Shown here piece by piece: positions 20,531 through 32,020 of a stretch of 64,000 bases of DNA. Position 1 is the first letter of the stretch. Every line of letters starts with the position of its first letter. Origin of the DNA: Aphrocallistes beatrix. Lineage: Eukaryota; Porifera; Hexactinellida; Sceptrulophora; Aphrocallistidae. The stretch spans positions 4,607,148 through 4,671,147 of the forward strand of contig OY725499.1 in NCBI GenBank assembly GCA_963281255.1, written 5' to 3'. The notes under the pieces are model-generated. The model was not told where the DNA came from. It did not search any database and saw only the letters and a list, made by a program, of their open reading frames with translations. Position numbers and translations under genes: made by a program.

Positions 20531-21692
20531 GCAATCGTAGATATGTAGTATTGACTAATTTATACAAACAAACATTGAATTTGTTATGACTGAACACTAC
20601 ATTACATTTGCAAATAATTTCTATTTATGTTTATGGATGTAGTTACTGTATATCATTATGAAACAAAATCATTCGTTTGAAAAGTTTGATGCTTGGAGGA
20701 TTAATTTTTATCTCTGAACAATCGATCTCAAATGTTTTAGCCATGTTATGTGCTTGTGCACAGTAGCCAATGAATTTAAATAAATTCTGGATCTATTCAT
20801 TGATGTTTTTTAAATTTACTAGCTGGTTGAGACTTCGCTACTGATGAGTATTCATAGCATCACATGCTAGCTTATCACATTACCCTTACTCTACGGTTTA
20901 AGTACACATTCTCTTTAATATTGGTTGCATGGGCGTATACTGTGGTGTGTAATGATATTGAAACTCTCAAAGTTTAATTATTAGATTGATTTATTCCTTT
21001 CAAACACTTTTCTAGTGTTGACTTCCCAGAGTTATAGTACACAAGAGTTAGAATTAGAATTCTAGGATCAGTTCTACTGAATCTGTATTTTGGCATTGCA
21101 CTCTTAGGTGAAGACTTGCTATAATACTTATAGACATACACGAATCATATGTTTGGTATCACATTACCCTGATGGAAATGCTTCTGTTTCGACACTTAGA
21201 ACCTTGATCGCAAGAGTAAACTATCCTAAATATTCACTTAATATTATATATTAAAACTCTCTGAAAAAATTCTGATATTTTATTATTTTGATAAGAGTAA
21301 TAACCATATCTTAAATATTTCCAGGAACTAGCAGGGCTACTCTGCGGACACGCAGTGTCTGCAAGCCTCGCAGCACAAGCAAAAAAAAAACCATTGAGTT
21401 TATATATATAAGATGTTAGTTAGTTTCAATAACATAAAAGTTAGCTTTAATATTATCTTGATGCAAACGCTTTTGTTTTGACAATTAGAACCTTAATCGC
21501 AATATTAAACTATCCCAAATATCCTTTTACTAAGATTATTTTGTCTAAATAACAATCTAAACAACAATAAACATATATAAATACAAATACTATATCACTC
21601 CCTATTAGAGCTGCACTAAATACTTTCTATCTAAACTATTGGATGCAAATCTACGATTAACACACACAGAGTGGATATGTTATAGAGATTTA

Positions 21693-22520
21693 TTAATTTG
21701 GAGGTTTGGATGGTAATATTGGTATGAGTGGAATCGATGTTTTGTCAAATTTAGCATTTAGTGCTTTATTGTTGCCCGAGAGTTTCACTACATCACCCTG
21801 TTTCCCAGACTCCCAATAGAGATCTTTTTTGCAAATCTGGAAGTCTTGTAAGGTTCCGCCATCGTTTTGTTCCCACTGAAACGGCTCAATTTCTTCGTCA
21901 GGCAATGACTTGTTTGGTTCAGAAGCTTCGTTGTTTGATTGGGATTCTTCTCCGTTTGCTAAGCGAAACAGCTCTCTAATCGCTTGTTCTAACTCTTTAT
22001 CATTTGTAGAGCGAAATATTGGTGGGGGCTTCTTGCATGGTGCTGGGTCTCCACTCTTACATGTCGCTGATAAGTAAAGACTTGTTATGTTCTCATCACA
22101 TTTAATTTTCTGATGATAGACAAGTACTTTAATATCACCTTTGATAAACAGATGAAGAACGAGAGACTTTGGTGAATTATTTTTGAATGTTAGCTGATTT
22201 AACTCTTTATTTTTATGATTACCCCACTTTGGAGTGATTTATAATTGTTTTGAGTCATTTCGAATCTCTACCAAATGGCCTATCTCTTCTGTGTATCCTT
22301 TGGGTGTTTCGATGTCATCACTCACTATGATGTAGCAGGAGTACTCATGTCCCAAGAGTTCATGAATAGCAGCATTAACCCTCACGATAAAATCCCAGTC
22401 GAGATTATCGGACTCTTGTGTATCGTTTCCATCTTCTTTCACTGACTCGTGGATTGTTATGGACTCCAGAGGTTTGCTTGTAGGTTCCACACGATTGTTC
22501 TTGCTGCTATGACAACCCAT
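21693..22520 (-). pseudogene. MGC family tandem copy 2, single nonsense mutation
   Basis: Colinear with 19703-20530 over its full length and very similar. It starts MGCHSSKNNRVEPT and reads to SKQL, then a TAA at 22239-22241 replaces the CAA (Gln) found in copy 1. Beyond it the frame stays open to the normal end (ILPSKPPN) with no other break that I can see. So one C-to-T change on the coding strand is the only lesion. The death is very recent, or stop read-through occurs, or the stop is an allele. The ancestral protein would have been lipid-anchored like copy 1. Confidence 0.82.
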
Positions 22521-22796
22521 ACAATCGTAGATATGTAGTTTAACTAATTTATTAAAAAAAGTGTTTGTTACGACTGAGCACTACATTACATTTGCAAATA
22601 ATTTCTATTTATGTTTATGGATGTAGTTACTGTATACCAATATGAAACAAAATCATTCGTTTGAAAAGTTTGATGTTTGAAGGATTAATTTTATTTCTGA
22701 ACAATCGATCTCAAATGTTTCGAACTAGTGTTATGTGCTTGTGCACAGTAGCCAATGATTTTAAATAGATTCTGGATCTATTCATTAATGCTTTAG

Positions 22797-23013
22797 TGCA
22801 GTTCCTAGCATAGGAATGTCTTATGTCATGATCGGTGTAGAACGTCCGTCCGTCTACTCGTTCCTGGAAATTCGATTGAACAAAATTGAACCAAATTTGG
22901 ACCATATATTCCTTTTGTGGTGAAGATTTGAACCTGGGTCCAAATTCCGAAAAATTCACACATTTTCACAAAATGTATCAAAATGTATGACCAGTCAGAA
23001 TCCAGGGATTTGA
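22797..23013. repeat. Dispersed repeat, copy 2, inserted between tandem units
   Basis: Matches 2743-2946. It interrupts the sequence that joins units 2 and 3, accounting for the longer spacing between them. Sits between ATCTATTCATT and CATTCAAGTTCG, which are adjacent in unit 1. Confidence 0.65.
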
Positions 23014-23912
23014 CATTCCATTCAAGTTCGTTAGCTTTTAAATAAGAGGAGACTTTGCTACTGATGAGTATTCATAACATCACATGCTAGCTTATCACAT
23101 TACCCTTACTCTACGGTTTAAGTACACATTCTCTTTAGTATTGGTTGCATGGGCGTATACTGTGGTGTGTAATGATATTGAAACTCTCAAAGTTTAATTA
23201 TTAAATTGATTTATTCCTTTCAAACACTTTTCTAGTGTTGACTTCCCAGAGTTATAGTACACAAGAGTTAGAATTAGAATTCTAGGATCAGTTCTACTGA
23301 ATCTGTATTTTGGCATTGCACTCTTAGGTGAAGACTTGCTATAATACTTATAGACATACACGAATAATATGTTTGGTATCACATTATCCTGATGGAAATG
23401 CTTCTGTTTCGACACTTAGAACCTTGATCGCAAGAGTAAACTATCCTAAATATTCACTTAATATCATATATTAAAACTCTTTGAAAAAATTCTGATATTT
23501 TATTATTTTGATAAGAGTAATAACCGTATCTTAAATATTTCCAGGAACTAGCAGGGCTACTCTGCGGACACGCAGTGTCTGCAAGCCTCGCAGCACAAGC
23601 AAAAAAAAAACCATTGAGTTTATATATAAGATGTTAGTTAGTTTCAATAACATAAAAGTTAGCTTTAATATTATCTTGATGCAAACGCTTTTGTTTTGAC
23701 AATTAGAACCTTAATCGCAATATTGAACTATCCCAAATATCCTTTTACTAAGATTATTTTGTCTAAATAACAATCTAAATAACAATAAACATATGTAAAT
23801 ACAAATACTATATCACTCCCTTATAGAGCTGCACTAAATACTTTCTATCTAAACTATTGGATGCAAATCTATGATTAACACACACACAGAGTGGATATGT
23901 TATAGAGATTTA

Positions 23913-24731
23913 TTAATTTGGAGGTTTGGATGGTAATATTGGTATTAGTGGAATCGATATTCTGTCAAATTTAGCATTTAGTGCTTTATTTTTGTCCGAG
24001 AGTTTCACTACATCACCCTGTTTCCCACACTCCCAATAGAGATCGTTTTTGCAAATCTGGAAATCTTGTAAGGTTTCGTCATTGTTTTTTTCCCCACTGA
24101 AACGGCTTAATTTTTTCGTCAAGCAATGTCTTGTTTAGTTCAGAAGCTTCGTTATTTGATTGGGATTCTTCTCCGTTTGCTAAGCAAAACATCTCTATAA
24201 TCGCTTGGTTTAACTCTGTATCATCCATAGAGCGAAATATTGGTGGGGGCTTCTTGCATGGGACTGGGTCTCCACCTTACATGTCGCTGATAAGTAAGGA
24301 CTTGTTATGTTCTCATCACATTTAATTTTCTGATGATAGACAAACACTATAATATCACCTTTGATAAACAGATGAAGAACGAGAAGCTTAGGTGAATTAT
24401 TTTTGAATGTTAGCTGATTTCTTTTTTATTACACCACTTTGGAGCGATTTTTAATTGCTGTGAGTTTTTTTTGAATCTCTATCAAATGGCCTGTCTCATC
24501 TGTGTATCCATTGGGTGTTTTGATGTCATCACTCACTATGATGTAGCAGGAGTACTCATGTCCCAAGATTTCATGAATAGCAGCATTAACCCTCTTGATA
24601 AAATCCCAGTCGAGATTATCGGGCTCCTGTGTAAGGTTTCCATCTTCTTTCACTGACTCGTGGATTGTTATGGACTCCAGAGGTTTGCTTGTAGGTTCCA
24701 CATGATTGCTCTTGCTTCTATGACAACCCAT
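23913..24731 (-). pseudogene. MGC family tandem copy 3, several frameshifts
   Basis: The N-terminus (MGCHRSKSNHVEPTSKPLES to about residue 86) is intact, then the frame shifts at a run of A residues (QKKLTAIKNR instead of the QTGSKQLQIAPKWG of copy 1) and stops at 24429. More shifts follow: a deletion near 24277 in the SGDPVPC region and an extra base near 24095 before DFQICKNDLYWEC. The C-terminus ends as in copy 1 (ILPSKPPN). Clearly a pseudogene, older in damage than copy 2 although its flanks are as similar. Confidence 0.85.
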
Positions 24732-26878
24732 GCAATCGTAGATATGCAGTATTAACTAATTTATTTTAAAAAAAGTGTTTGTTACGACTGAGCACTACAT
24801 TATATTCGAAAAAATTAGATATGTTTGTGGATAACGTTTTAAAACGTAACCCCTGCAAACGGCAAGGGATTCCTGTATTGTGTCAATTATAGTATTACGT
24901 TAAAATAATTGAGTTAGATTAAACGAGGTCTACTGAATTAGATTTAGAAAAAAAATCAAAAAGATACCTCCGTTTGTCTCCATCTTTCTCATCCAATGGT
25001 CATCCGAACATCCCACGAATACACCGCTATACAGGTTAGTATAGTCTTACACAGTGATTGTTCGTTGCAATAGTTTACTGTGCTAGACTATACTCACTCT
25101 TATAGCGACACATTTGTGAGATGTCTGATTGGTACTGCAAAATTGAGGACACTGTGGTATCTTTCTGATATTTTATTATTTTGATAAGATTTGTGAGATG
25201 TCTGGATGGTTACTGCATGGGAAGGTGGAGGAAACTGGTATATTTCTAATATTTATTATTTTGACGATACAGTACACCCTCGCTAGTCCGAACCTTGCCA
25301 ATCCGAACCCTTGCTAATCCGAACACTTCATTCTTAAAATCCGAACGCCCAAAATATAATATGATTCGCCTCTATGATTTGAATAAACGTTTATAAACTT
25401 AAATCTATCAATAATATTGAGAAACCTCGCTAAATAAACATTCATAGCGAAATAATATCCTTAATATTCTAATAATGCAAATTTATTATAATTAATGCCC
25501 TATTGAATTAGTGTTACTTCACTAATCGGAACAAATTCACTAATCCGAACGATTTTTCCGGTCATTGAAACAGAGCTGTTCGGATTAGCTTAGATGAATG
25601 AATTGTGGAAATATGAAAGAGAAAATATAGATATGATGAGCTTCTCTAACATTATATAGGTTTGACAAAGCAAACAGTTAGGAAGATTTTGATACACGCA
25701 ATATACGCTAATACCTACTGACAAGAAAGCGGTATCAATACCAATCTCTAAATTTAGCACTTAGTTCCGCTCATCAGAATGCTGTGCTAGTCTTAAGTCT
25801 TACATATTAATGCTAGTTTGCTGTCTTGCTAGTCTGTTATACGTATCTTATATATTCAACACTGACTACTCCAAGGATTGAAAAAACTCACAGGTAAGAT
25901 GATAGTGTGCTTCCACATTTTTTTGGATCATAAAGCAATATTTTGTGCTATGTCAACAGCCGAATAAAGTGGAGATTCACTTCCATCACATTTTGGGGAA
26001 CTTTTGCCACAATTTGGTAAGGATACAACTAAGCGGATTCCAAATTCGAAATCTGCAAATTCGAATCATTATTGTAGAATATTTTTAATCAATTATTAAT
26101 CCCCAATGTTTTAAAATTATCAATCACTGCCACATTGTGCCACATATGTATGTCCCTATTTACCACTATGCATGATGGTGATAAATTCCCTCTTGTGCCA
26201 CAGGTTGACGTGTACAATAATCGCAACATATTTAACCAAAAAGGATTTGAATAAATCCGAATATAATTAATTCAAGTCATGTTTGTCATTTTAGGTCTAT
26301 AATACATCTATTTGTCCATATTCTGACTTTAAGATCAAAATATTTTCAACCCAGATGCTCTGAAAATTGCTTTCTAGTTCAAGTCAGATCAAATCAAGAT
26401 CTAACCTTCAGATCAAATCAAGATCTAACCTTCAGGTCAAGTCGAGATCCAACCATAACAAAATATCAAACTGTGTACAAAAAAATGTTCTTTCACCACT
26501 TTCCCCAAATTAAACATGTTAATTTGAATAGGAAGATAGTGTCCTATTTTTTATTACTCTCATTTCCCACTTCCCCACATAACCATTTGCTTATTTGTAT
26601 GGAAACGGATATCGATGGCCTAAATTTGACCCACATAAAGAGGTTCCCAGATATAGAGACCCCGCTTATAAAGGTTCAACTGTATTGCTTGGTTTGAGTT
26701 TGTCAGATACAATGAGACGTGTCTCAAGAATTGATTTTGGCCACAATTTCCTAATAATCCACAATTTATTGGATTACTACTTCATTTTACAATTTTCTAT
26801 TGGTTAGTTAATTGTCAGAGCCATTCAAGTCATTAATTGTTCTTTTTCCTACATTTGGGTGATTGTTAAAATGTTGTT
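24732..26878. other. Non-coding region, half of an old segmental duplication
   Basis: No gene. About 24975-26850 corresponds block by block to about 32240-33500: the ACACCGCTATACAGGTTAGT fold-back, a block with CTTCTCTAA, TACACGCAATATAC, TTAGTTCCGCT, and CAAGAATTGATTT(T/C) at the end. A pogo-like element lies at 25266-25590. The sequence near 26380-26450 repeats AAGATCTAACCTTCAGATCA-like units about three times. Confidence 0.6.
25266..25590. mobile_element. Pogo-like MITE, family D
   Basis: Left end CAGTACACCCTCGCTAGTCC preceded by TA, followed by a run of CAATCCGAAC / CTAATCCGAAC motifs. Further copies of CTAATCCGAAC in both orientations lie near 25525-25590. The right terminus is not clear. 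The relative at 3891-4097 shares the GATTTTTCC and ACAGAGCTGT blocks. Confidence 0.6.
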
Positions 26879-27508
26879 TCAATAGCCACCAAATGACGAT
26901 TGAAATGTGAGTTCATTGAAACCTGTATCCCGAGCGTGACTACATCCCCAGTGGCTGACCCAATAGAATTGCAGTTTGTGTATGTTGAAGGGACCATTAT
27001 TTTGTCCCTTTCCTTTGTTCCAATAGAATGCATCCTTGTCTACCTTCCCACTCAATGAAAACAAACTCTTCATACTTTCCATTATCATCATTTCATCCTT
27101 AGTGATTTTCTCTGTTTTCATGATAAGTCTCCATTTTTAGGATGTAGTGAGTAAGGACTGGTTAGTATACTACTATCACCATTAACTTACTTTCTAGCAC
27201 ACGAATACCATGCCGTATTCTGTAGTTACTAAGTGAATAACGACATTTCGAGGTGAATTTTCTCTATTGTTAGCATAGTTCCTTTTGGGACGACAAAGCA
27301 ACCTGAATCAGGATTCTTCAATTCCAGATTAACAATCTCACAAGTATCACTCACACATAATTGTATATTTAGTTTCCACATTAAATAAGGTAACGTAGCT
27401 TTTAGAGTCACTCCCGAAGAAATTAAGAAGAGCATTGAACAATCATGATAATGTTTATTTTCAGAGGACAACAGGGACAACATCGACAACAACAACAACC
27501 CCTGTGAC
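26879..27508 (-). pseudogene. MGC family remnant without start codon
   Basis: Closest to 17942-18660. The start is lost: the sequence that should read ATGGG is ACAGGGG near 27508. SENKHYHDCSMLFLISSG, TLPYLMWKLNIQLCVSDTCE and FVVPKGTMLTI continue to a frameshift near 27255, after which NSPRNVVIHLVTTEYGMVFV is in another frame. The C-terminal block (DAFYWNKGKGQNNGPFNIHK, then LQFYW) ends at 26879. An old pseudogene. Confidence 0.8.
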
Positions 27509-28683
27509 GCTATTCAATAATATCTACTAATTATAGTACTACTTTCATAAAAATAATCGAGTTATATAAACCGCGGACGACTGAATAAATTTAGAAATAA
27601 TTTGTGCAATCTTCATACATTTCGATTTATTAAATCTGTTCCTTCATGTTGTGTAGGTTTACTAGCTTAAATAAAGAGAGAACGAGACTTGAACGAGACC
27701 CTAACCCTTGGTATGCAAAAGAGGTGGAAGTTCAATGCATTTATTGGATCTGCATTTTGAAATTGCACTGTTACTTGAGGATCTGTTATAGAATGTTCAG
27801 TACCTTCGAATTATGTGAGTTTTAATATGTACACTAAGCGGACAAAAGTATTTCAAAACTTGATTCTTTCCCATACAAATAATACTAAATCGGATTTTTC
27901 ATGAAGCGCAATATGTTCAAATTCAAAGAGATACTAAAAATCTGATTTCAGATTCGAAATCTACACATTCGAATTAGTCATAGTTGAACATAACTAATAA
28001 ATTACTCAAAGCAATCTTATCAGCCTGAGCCACCATAGGTAATTCATTGCCATCATGTTAGTGGTTAAAATGGGCGTATGTGGCATAAGATGGCACTGAT
28101 TGATAAATACAAAAAGTTAGGAATGAATGATTAATTAGAAAAATTAACCCGTGACTAATTTGAATGTGTATTATTCGATCTGGAATCCGATTAGCTGTAT
28201 CCCATACCGTTTAGAAGTAACTCTCTTCATGAATAGACCCATTTTAGTATTATTTGTATGGGAAAGAATCAAGTGTTGAAATACTTTTGTCCTCTTAGTG
28301 TATATTAGATTGTACACATTATTACTTCTGTTGATAAAGACATCAAGAAACAGTGTTCTGGTGATCTAATCTATTATGTTGGTTAGTTTTAATATCTTAA
28401 AAGAGAATGAGACTTTGCTACAAAGGGCATACACACATCATATGCTAGGTTATCAGGTTACCCAAATGGAAAAGCTTTTGTTCCAGCGCGTAAAACCTTC
28501 GCTGTAGTAAACTATCCCAAATATTTATTTAATTGAGATTATATTGTATGCGTCTAGAAGACAATAAACATATATAAATACAATACTAAATCACTCCCTA
28601 TTGGAGCTGCACTAACGATATACTATATAAAGTATTGGATTCAAATCCATGATTAACACACACTAACTAGATATGCAATAAAG
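27509..28683. other. Non-coding region with Tc1-like MITE
   Basis: No gene. The Tc1-like element at 27832-28300 (own entry) takes up 470 bases. The rest is 5' and 3' flanks of MGC family copies; 28440-28680 resembles the 3' flanks of the tandem units (CACTCCCTATT(A/G)GAGCTGCA and on). Confidence 0.55.
27832..28300. mobile_element. Tc1-like MITE with long terminal inverted repeats
   Basis: 469 bp flanked by TA on both sides. The termini start CACTAAGCGGACAAAAGTAT and CACTAAGAGGACAAAAGTAT (right end reverse-complemented), and complementarity runs on for about 55 bases with few mismatches. GGACAAAAGTATT next to the terminus is typical of Tc1-family elements. The middle has no transposase frame. 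Confidence 0.85.
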
Positions 28684-29920
28684 TTATTTATTTGTTGATG
28701 TTATTTCGTCAAAATCAACAGATAGTGCATTTTTGGTAGTATCTGAGAGTATCACTATGCCACCTTTCTCTTGCTTAGCGGAATCCCAATAGAGACATTC
28801 GTCTTTTGATCGTTGCTTGCCGATCTTGTAGTCTTGGTCAGTTCCACCTTTATTGTGTCCCCATATAAAATCGGCATCATCTGTTTGAAGCAGTTTATTA
28901 ACCGTAACTTCTACACTTTTCCTATCGTCACCACTAAAATAGTTGGCGCCTGAGCGCATTTTACTGGATCTCCACTTTTACATTTACTTGTTATGTAAGG
29001 ACTAGCTATGTCATGATTATTAGCATCGATTTTCTTGTGGTACACATACACCTTATTAGTTCCGTGCGTGAATACATGAGTAGCCAGGCCACATGTTGAA
29101 TTTTCACTCAAGGTTAATTGGTGATTTTCCCAATTCGGAATGATTGAAAAATTGGGAGACTCTCCCTCGTTTGTTATTATCTTCAAATGACCTACCCGGT
29201 TCGAAAAAGAAAAAGTTATACTTGTGTCGGAATCTTCTGATAAACTATCTTGGGATGTTTTGTGATTTGATTCATTTTCATCACTCGTTAGGTCTTTTGT
29301 GGTTTTCTCACCTTGGTATTTTGTGGTTTTCTCACCTAGGTATTTTGTGGTTTTCTCACCTAGGTATTTTGGGTTTTCTAACCTTGGTATTTTGTGGTTT
29401 TCTCACCTAGGTCTTTTGTGGTTTTCTCACCTAGGTCTTTTGTGGTTTTCTCACCTAGGTCTTTTGTGGTTTTCTCACCTAGGTCTTTTGTGGTTTTCTC
29501 ACCTAGGTCTTTTGTGGTTTTCTCACCTAGGTCCTTTGTGGTTTTCTCACCTAGGTCTTTTGTGGTTTTCTCACCTAGGTCTTTTGTGGTTTTCTCACCT
29601 AGGTCTTTTGTGGTTTTCTCACCTAGGTCTTTTGTGGTTTTCTCACCTAGGTCTTTTGTGGTTTTCTCACCTACTACAATGTGGCCTTTATAGCCTGGTC
29701 CCAATTGACTCCGAATAGCATCATGAAACAATCGTATACGATCCCAATCCGATTTATTGAGCTCCTGGACAGCGTTTTCATCTGGTTCAACTGACTTTTG
29801 GGTCGTTTCGGGCTCGTGTGTAAGGTTTCCATCTACCTTTACTGACTCGTGGATGATAGGAGATTCCAGAGGTTTGATTGTAGGTTCCACATGATTGTTC
29901 TTGCTGCTATAACAACCCAT
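28684..29920 (-). pseudogene. MGC family copy with 8-residue repeats, two frameshifts
   Basis: It starts MGCYSSKNNHVEPTIKPLES and reaches LGPGYKGHIVV near residue 85; there a run of about 16 GEKTTKDL units interrupts the family domain. A one-base deletion in one unit near 29370 (plus-strand TATTTTGGGTTTT in place of TATTTTGTGGTTTT) shifts the frame and brings a stop at 29378. In the correct frame the domain goes on: NRVGHLKIITNEGE, THVFTHGTNKVYVYHKK, SPYITSKCKSGDPVKC, then a second one-base deletion near 28935 separates the C-terminus (FIWGHNKGGTDQDYKIGK to 28684). Both lesions are single bases near T runs, so sequencing error should be excluded. If real it is a young pseudogene. Confidence 0.8.
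29290..29672. repeat. 24-bp coding minisatellite, about 16 copies
   Basis: Unit CTTTTGTGGTTTTCTCACCT plus AGGT on the plus strand, coding GEKTTKDL on the minus strand. The central units are identical except for one CCTTTG variant; units near 29300-29390 are more diverged and one has lost a base. Homogeneous cores with diverged edges are typical of tandem arrays that grow in the middle. Confidence 0.95.
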
Positions 29921-30036
29921 GCAACCGTCGATATGTAGTATTAACTAATTAGACAAACAAAATTTGTTAAAAAGTACATTCATTTAAGAAAAACATTATA
30001 GTTCATGCATAGCCTACTCCAATAATGCCTCACAGT

Positions 30037-30310
30037 CAGGGCCGGCGACAGGGGGGGTAGCTTGGGGTAAAACCGGGGGGCCCGTGGTAAATAGGGGGCC
30101 CAGGGTAAATAGGGACCCCAGGTCGGCATGTAATAGTTTCTTTAGGATTTAAGATGTGTCCATTGTAATTGTGTCTTGTACGCGTATGTACGTGCATAAT
30201 AAGCTTGTATCACAATATGAATTCCTTTGTTTCAGTTTTCACTAATAGAATATGGAGGGGCCCGGCCAGAAATATTACTAGGGGGCCCGTAACTTCTGTC
30301 GCCGGCCCTG
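30037..30310. mobile_element. hAT-type MITE with perfect 8-bp target duplication
   Basis: Ends CAGGGCCGGCGACAG and CTGTCGCCGGCCCTG are a perfect 15-base inverted repeat. CTCACAGT is duplicated exactly at 30029-30036 and 30311-30318. 274 bp; next to the ends GGGGGCCC-rich sub-terminal motifs recur. Non-coding. Confidence 0.92.
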
Positions 30311-30767
30311 CTCACAGTAGACTGAAAATAGCCGAATGGATTAATACTTAACCTAAAATCGTTAACCATGCAGAATTAAGAATGTATTACCAGCATATAT
30401 AAACATGGTATCAAAGTATATATATCCGTTGTCAAAATTTCGATTAGTCATCATATCATTGCGCAACAGGTCATTCTAAGGACAATTTAGCGATTTTCTA
30501 AGCTGTTTTACCCTATTTCTAAATGGTATTAAGGCGTGATTTTAGTGTAGAACCAAGATTAGTACGAGTTGATTTTTTTAAATTTTTTTAATCACATTTA
30601 TGAGATTTGTATACTTGTATCTATTGTAAAAATGAGTAAACAAATAATGTAGACTAAATATTATATACCCGTGTACCAATTTTCAAATTCTACCACTTCC
30701 CAGTTCCAATCAACTTGTACAAACAAAAAATAGCAACAAAAACCCATTGAGTTTTAATTAATACAAG

Positions 30768-30985
30768 CACGCTTCGCTTGCTTGCGCTGCGCGGCTGGCG
30801 GACACTTTGTGTCCGCCGGAGACTCCCTTCGGTCGCCTGGGGTCACATTGGTTAATTATAAGGGAGATAACATCTCTAAATATGCCCATCTTAGTTTTAA
30901 AATCGATATCACTCGAAAAAACACCAATTTTTTAAATTTTGATGCGTAATGATGACGTCATAACAGGGTGATGAGTCATCTTTTT
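30768..30985. repeat. GC-rich hairpin repeat, copy outside the inverted-repeat element
   Basis: Starts ACAAGCACGCTTCGCTTGCT, contains GCGGACACTTTGTGTCCGCC (a perfect hairpin) and GGTCGCCTGGGGTCACATTG, then reads to TGATGAGTCATCTTTTTTGA. The same blocks occur in order at 31303-31460. Strongly GC-rich in an AT-rich setting. Related hairpins lie near 15545-15600 and 19345-19385. Confidence 0.75.
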
Positions 30986-31265
30986 TGATGACAGTTGTGC
31001 CATATGTGAGATGTATTAATATACATAATCTATTAAAATTTCAGCCTTCTATCTCCTATAATGGCTGAGTTATGCTCGAATAACTGTATTGCATAACTTT
31101 TAAAAATGTGACAATGACGTCATAATTCCATGATGAGTCGACATTTTGGTCTGAGCTCAGAACTTACTGGAGCCATAGCCAAAATACTCCCACATGCCAA
31201 AAATCAGCTTTCTGTGACTGGCAGTTTCTTCAATCAATTCGTTACAGATATATATAGATATATAT

Positions 31266-32020
31266 ATCTTTACTATTAAAACTCGATGATTGTATATATA
31301 CAAGCGCGCTTCGCGCTTGCTTGCGCTGCGCGGCTGGCGAACACTTCGCGTCCGCCGGAGGCTCCTTTCGGTCGCCTGGAGTCACATTGGTTAATTAAAT
31401 TTTGATGCGTAATGATGACGTCATAACAGGGTGATGAGTCATCTTTTTTGATTTTGCGTTTACAGGTACAAAAATGTGAATAACTCAAAGATAACATATG
31501 GAAACCAAATGAATTTTTTTATACAATGAATTATGAATATAAACAGTAAAATACCCAAAAATAAAACAGTTTCAAAAATATACATTTTTGTTACGTCATA
31601 GTTCCGGTTTGCGTCGGGAGTTGGTTTCAGTTCCAGTTTTCACGAAGAAAAGGAACTCAAAACTTAATTTACTCAAGTTTTTCGTTTTCTCCATATGTAA
31701 AAACATAAGTATTGCAATTTATGAAAGAATTTGATGAATATTTTTCGAGTTATTCGAGTTTAAAATGGGATGGTGATTTTACCATTGTGAAAATCCTTGG
31801 TCAAACAGCAAAAATTCAAATATTTGTGACGTCATAACTCAAAAACCACATGACCGATTGATCTGAAATTTTCACAAAAGTAAAGACATATCAGTGCCCT
31901 GTCACACAGCAAATTTCAGATCAATCGGTTGATGGTGGTGAAATTATTGGTTTTTTGACATGGAATTCCCCATATATAAATAAATAAATATACATTAATC
32001 GAGTTTTAATAGTAAGGATA
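31266..32020. mobile_element. 755-bp element with 23-base terminal inverted repeats
   Basis: Left end TATCTTTACTATTAAAACTC(GAT), right end ATCGAGTTTTAATAGTAAGG(ATA): inverted repeats of 23 bases with one mismatch. Inside, the left third contains the GC-rich hairpin repeat. The right part holds TGACGTCATAACTC and a segment of old coding-free sequence. No transposase frame. Class not identified. Confidence 0.7.

Larger units (their letters stand above)
18785..24850. repeat. Three tandem copies of a 2-kb unit, each with an MGC family gene
   Basis: Units begin near 18840, 20829 and 23048 with GCTACTGATGAGTATTCATA and continue nearly identically through about 900 bases of flank, the 3' end of an MGC gene, and the gene itself. 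Spacing is about 1.99 and 2.22 kb; the extra length is the dispersed repeat inserted at about 22797-23013. The unit 1 and unit 3 left edges (CAAGTTCGTT plus GCTTTTAAATAAGAGGAG) are alike and differ from unit 2, so exchange or conversion between copies is likely. Confidence 0.9.

Noticed and set aside
29299..29718. Plus-strand frames of WFSHLGLL and VVFSPRSF repeats
   Set aside because: Antisense shadows of the 24-bp coding minisatellite in the MGC pseudogene, whose minus-strand frame fits the family.
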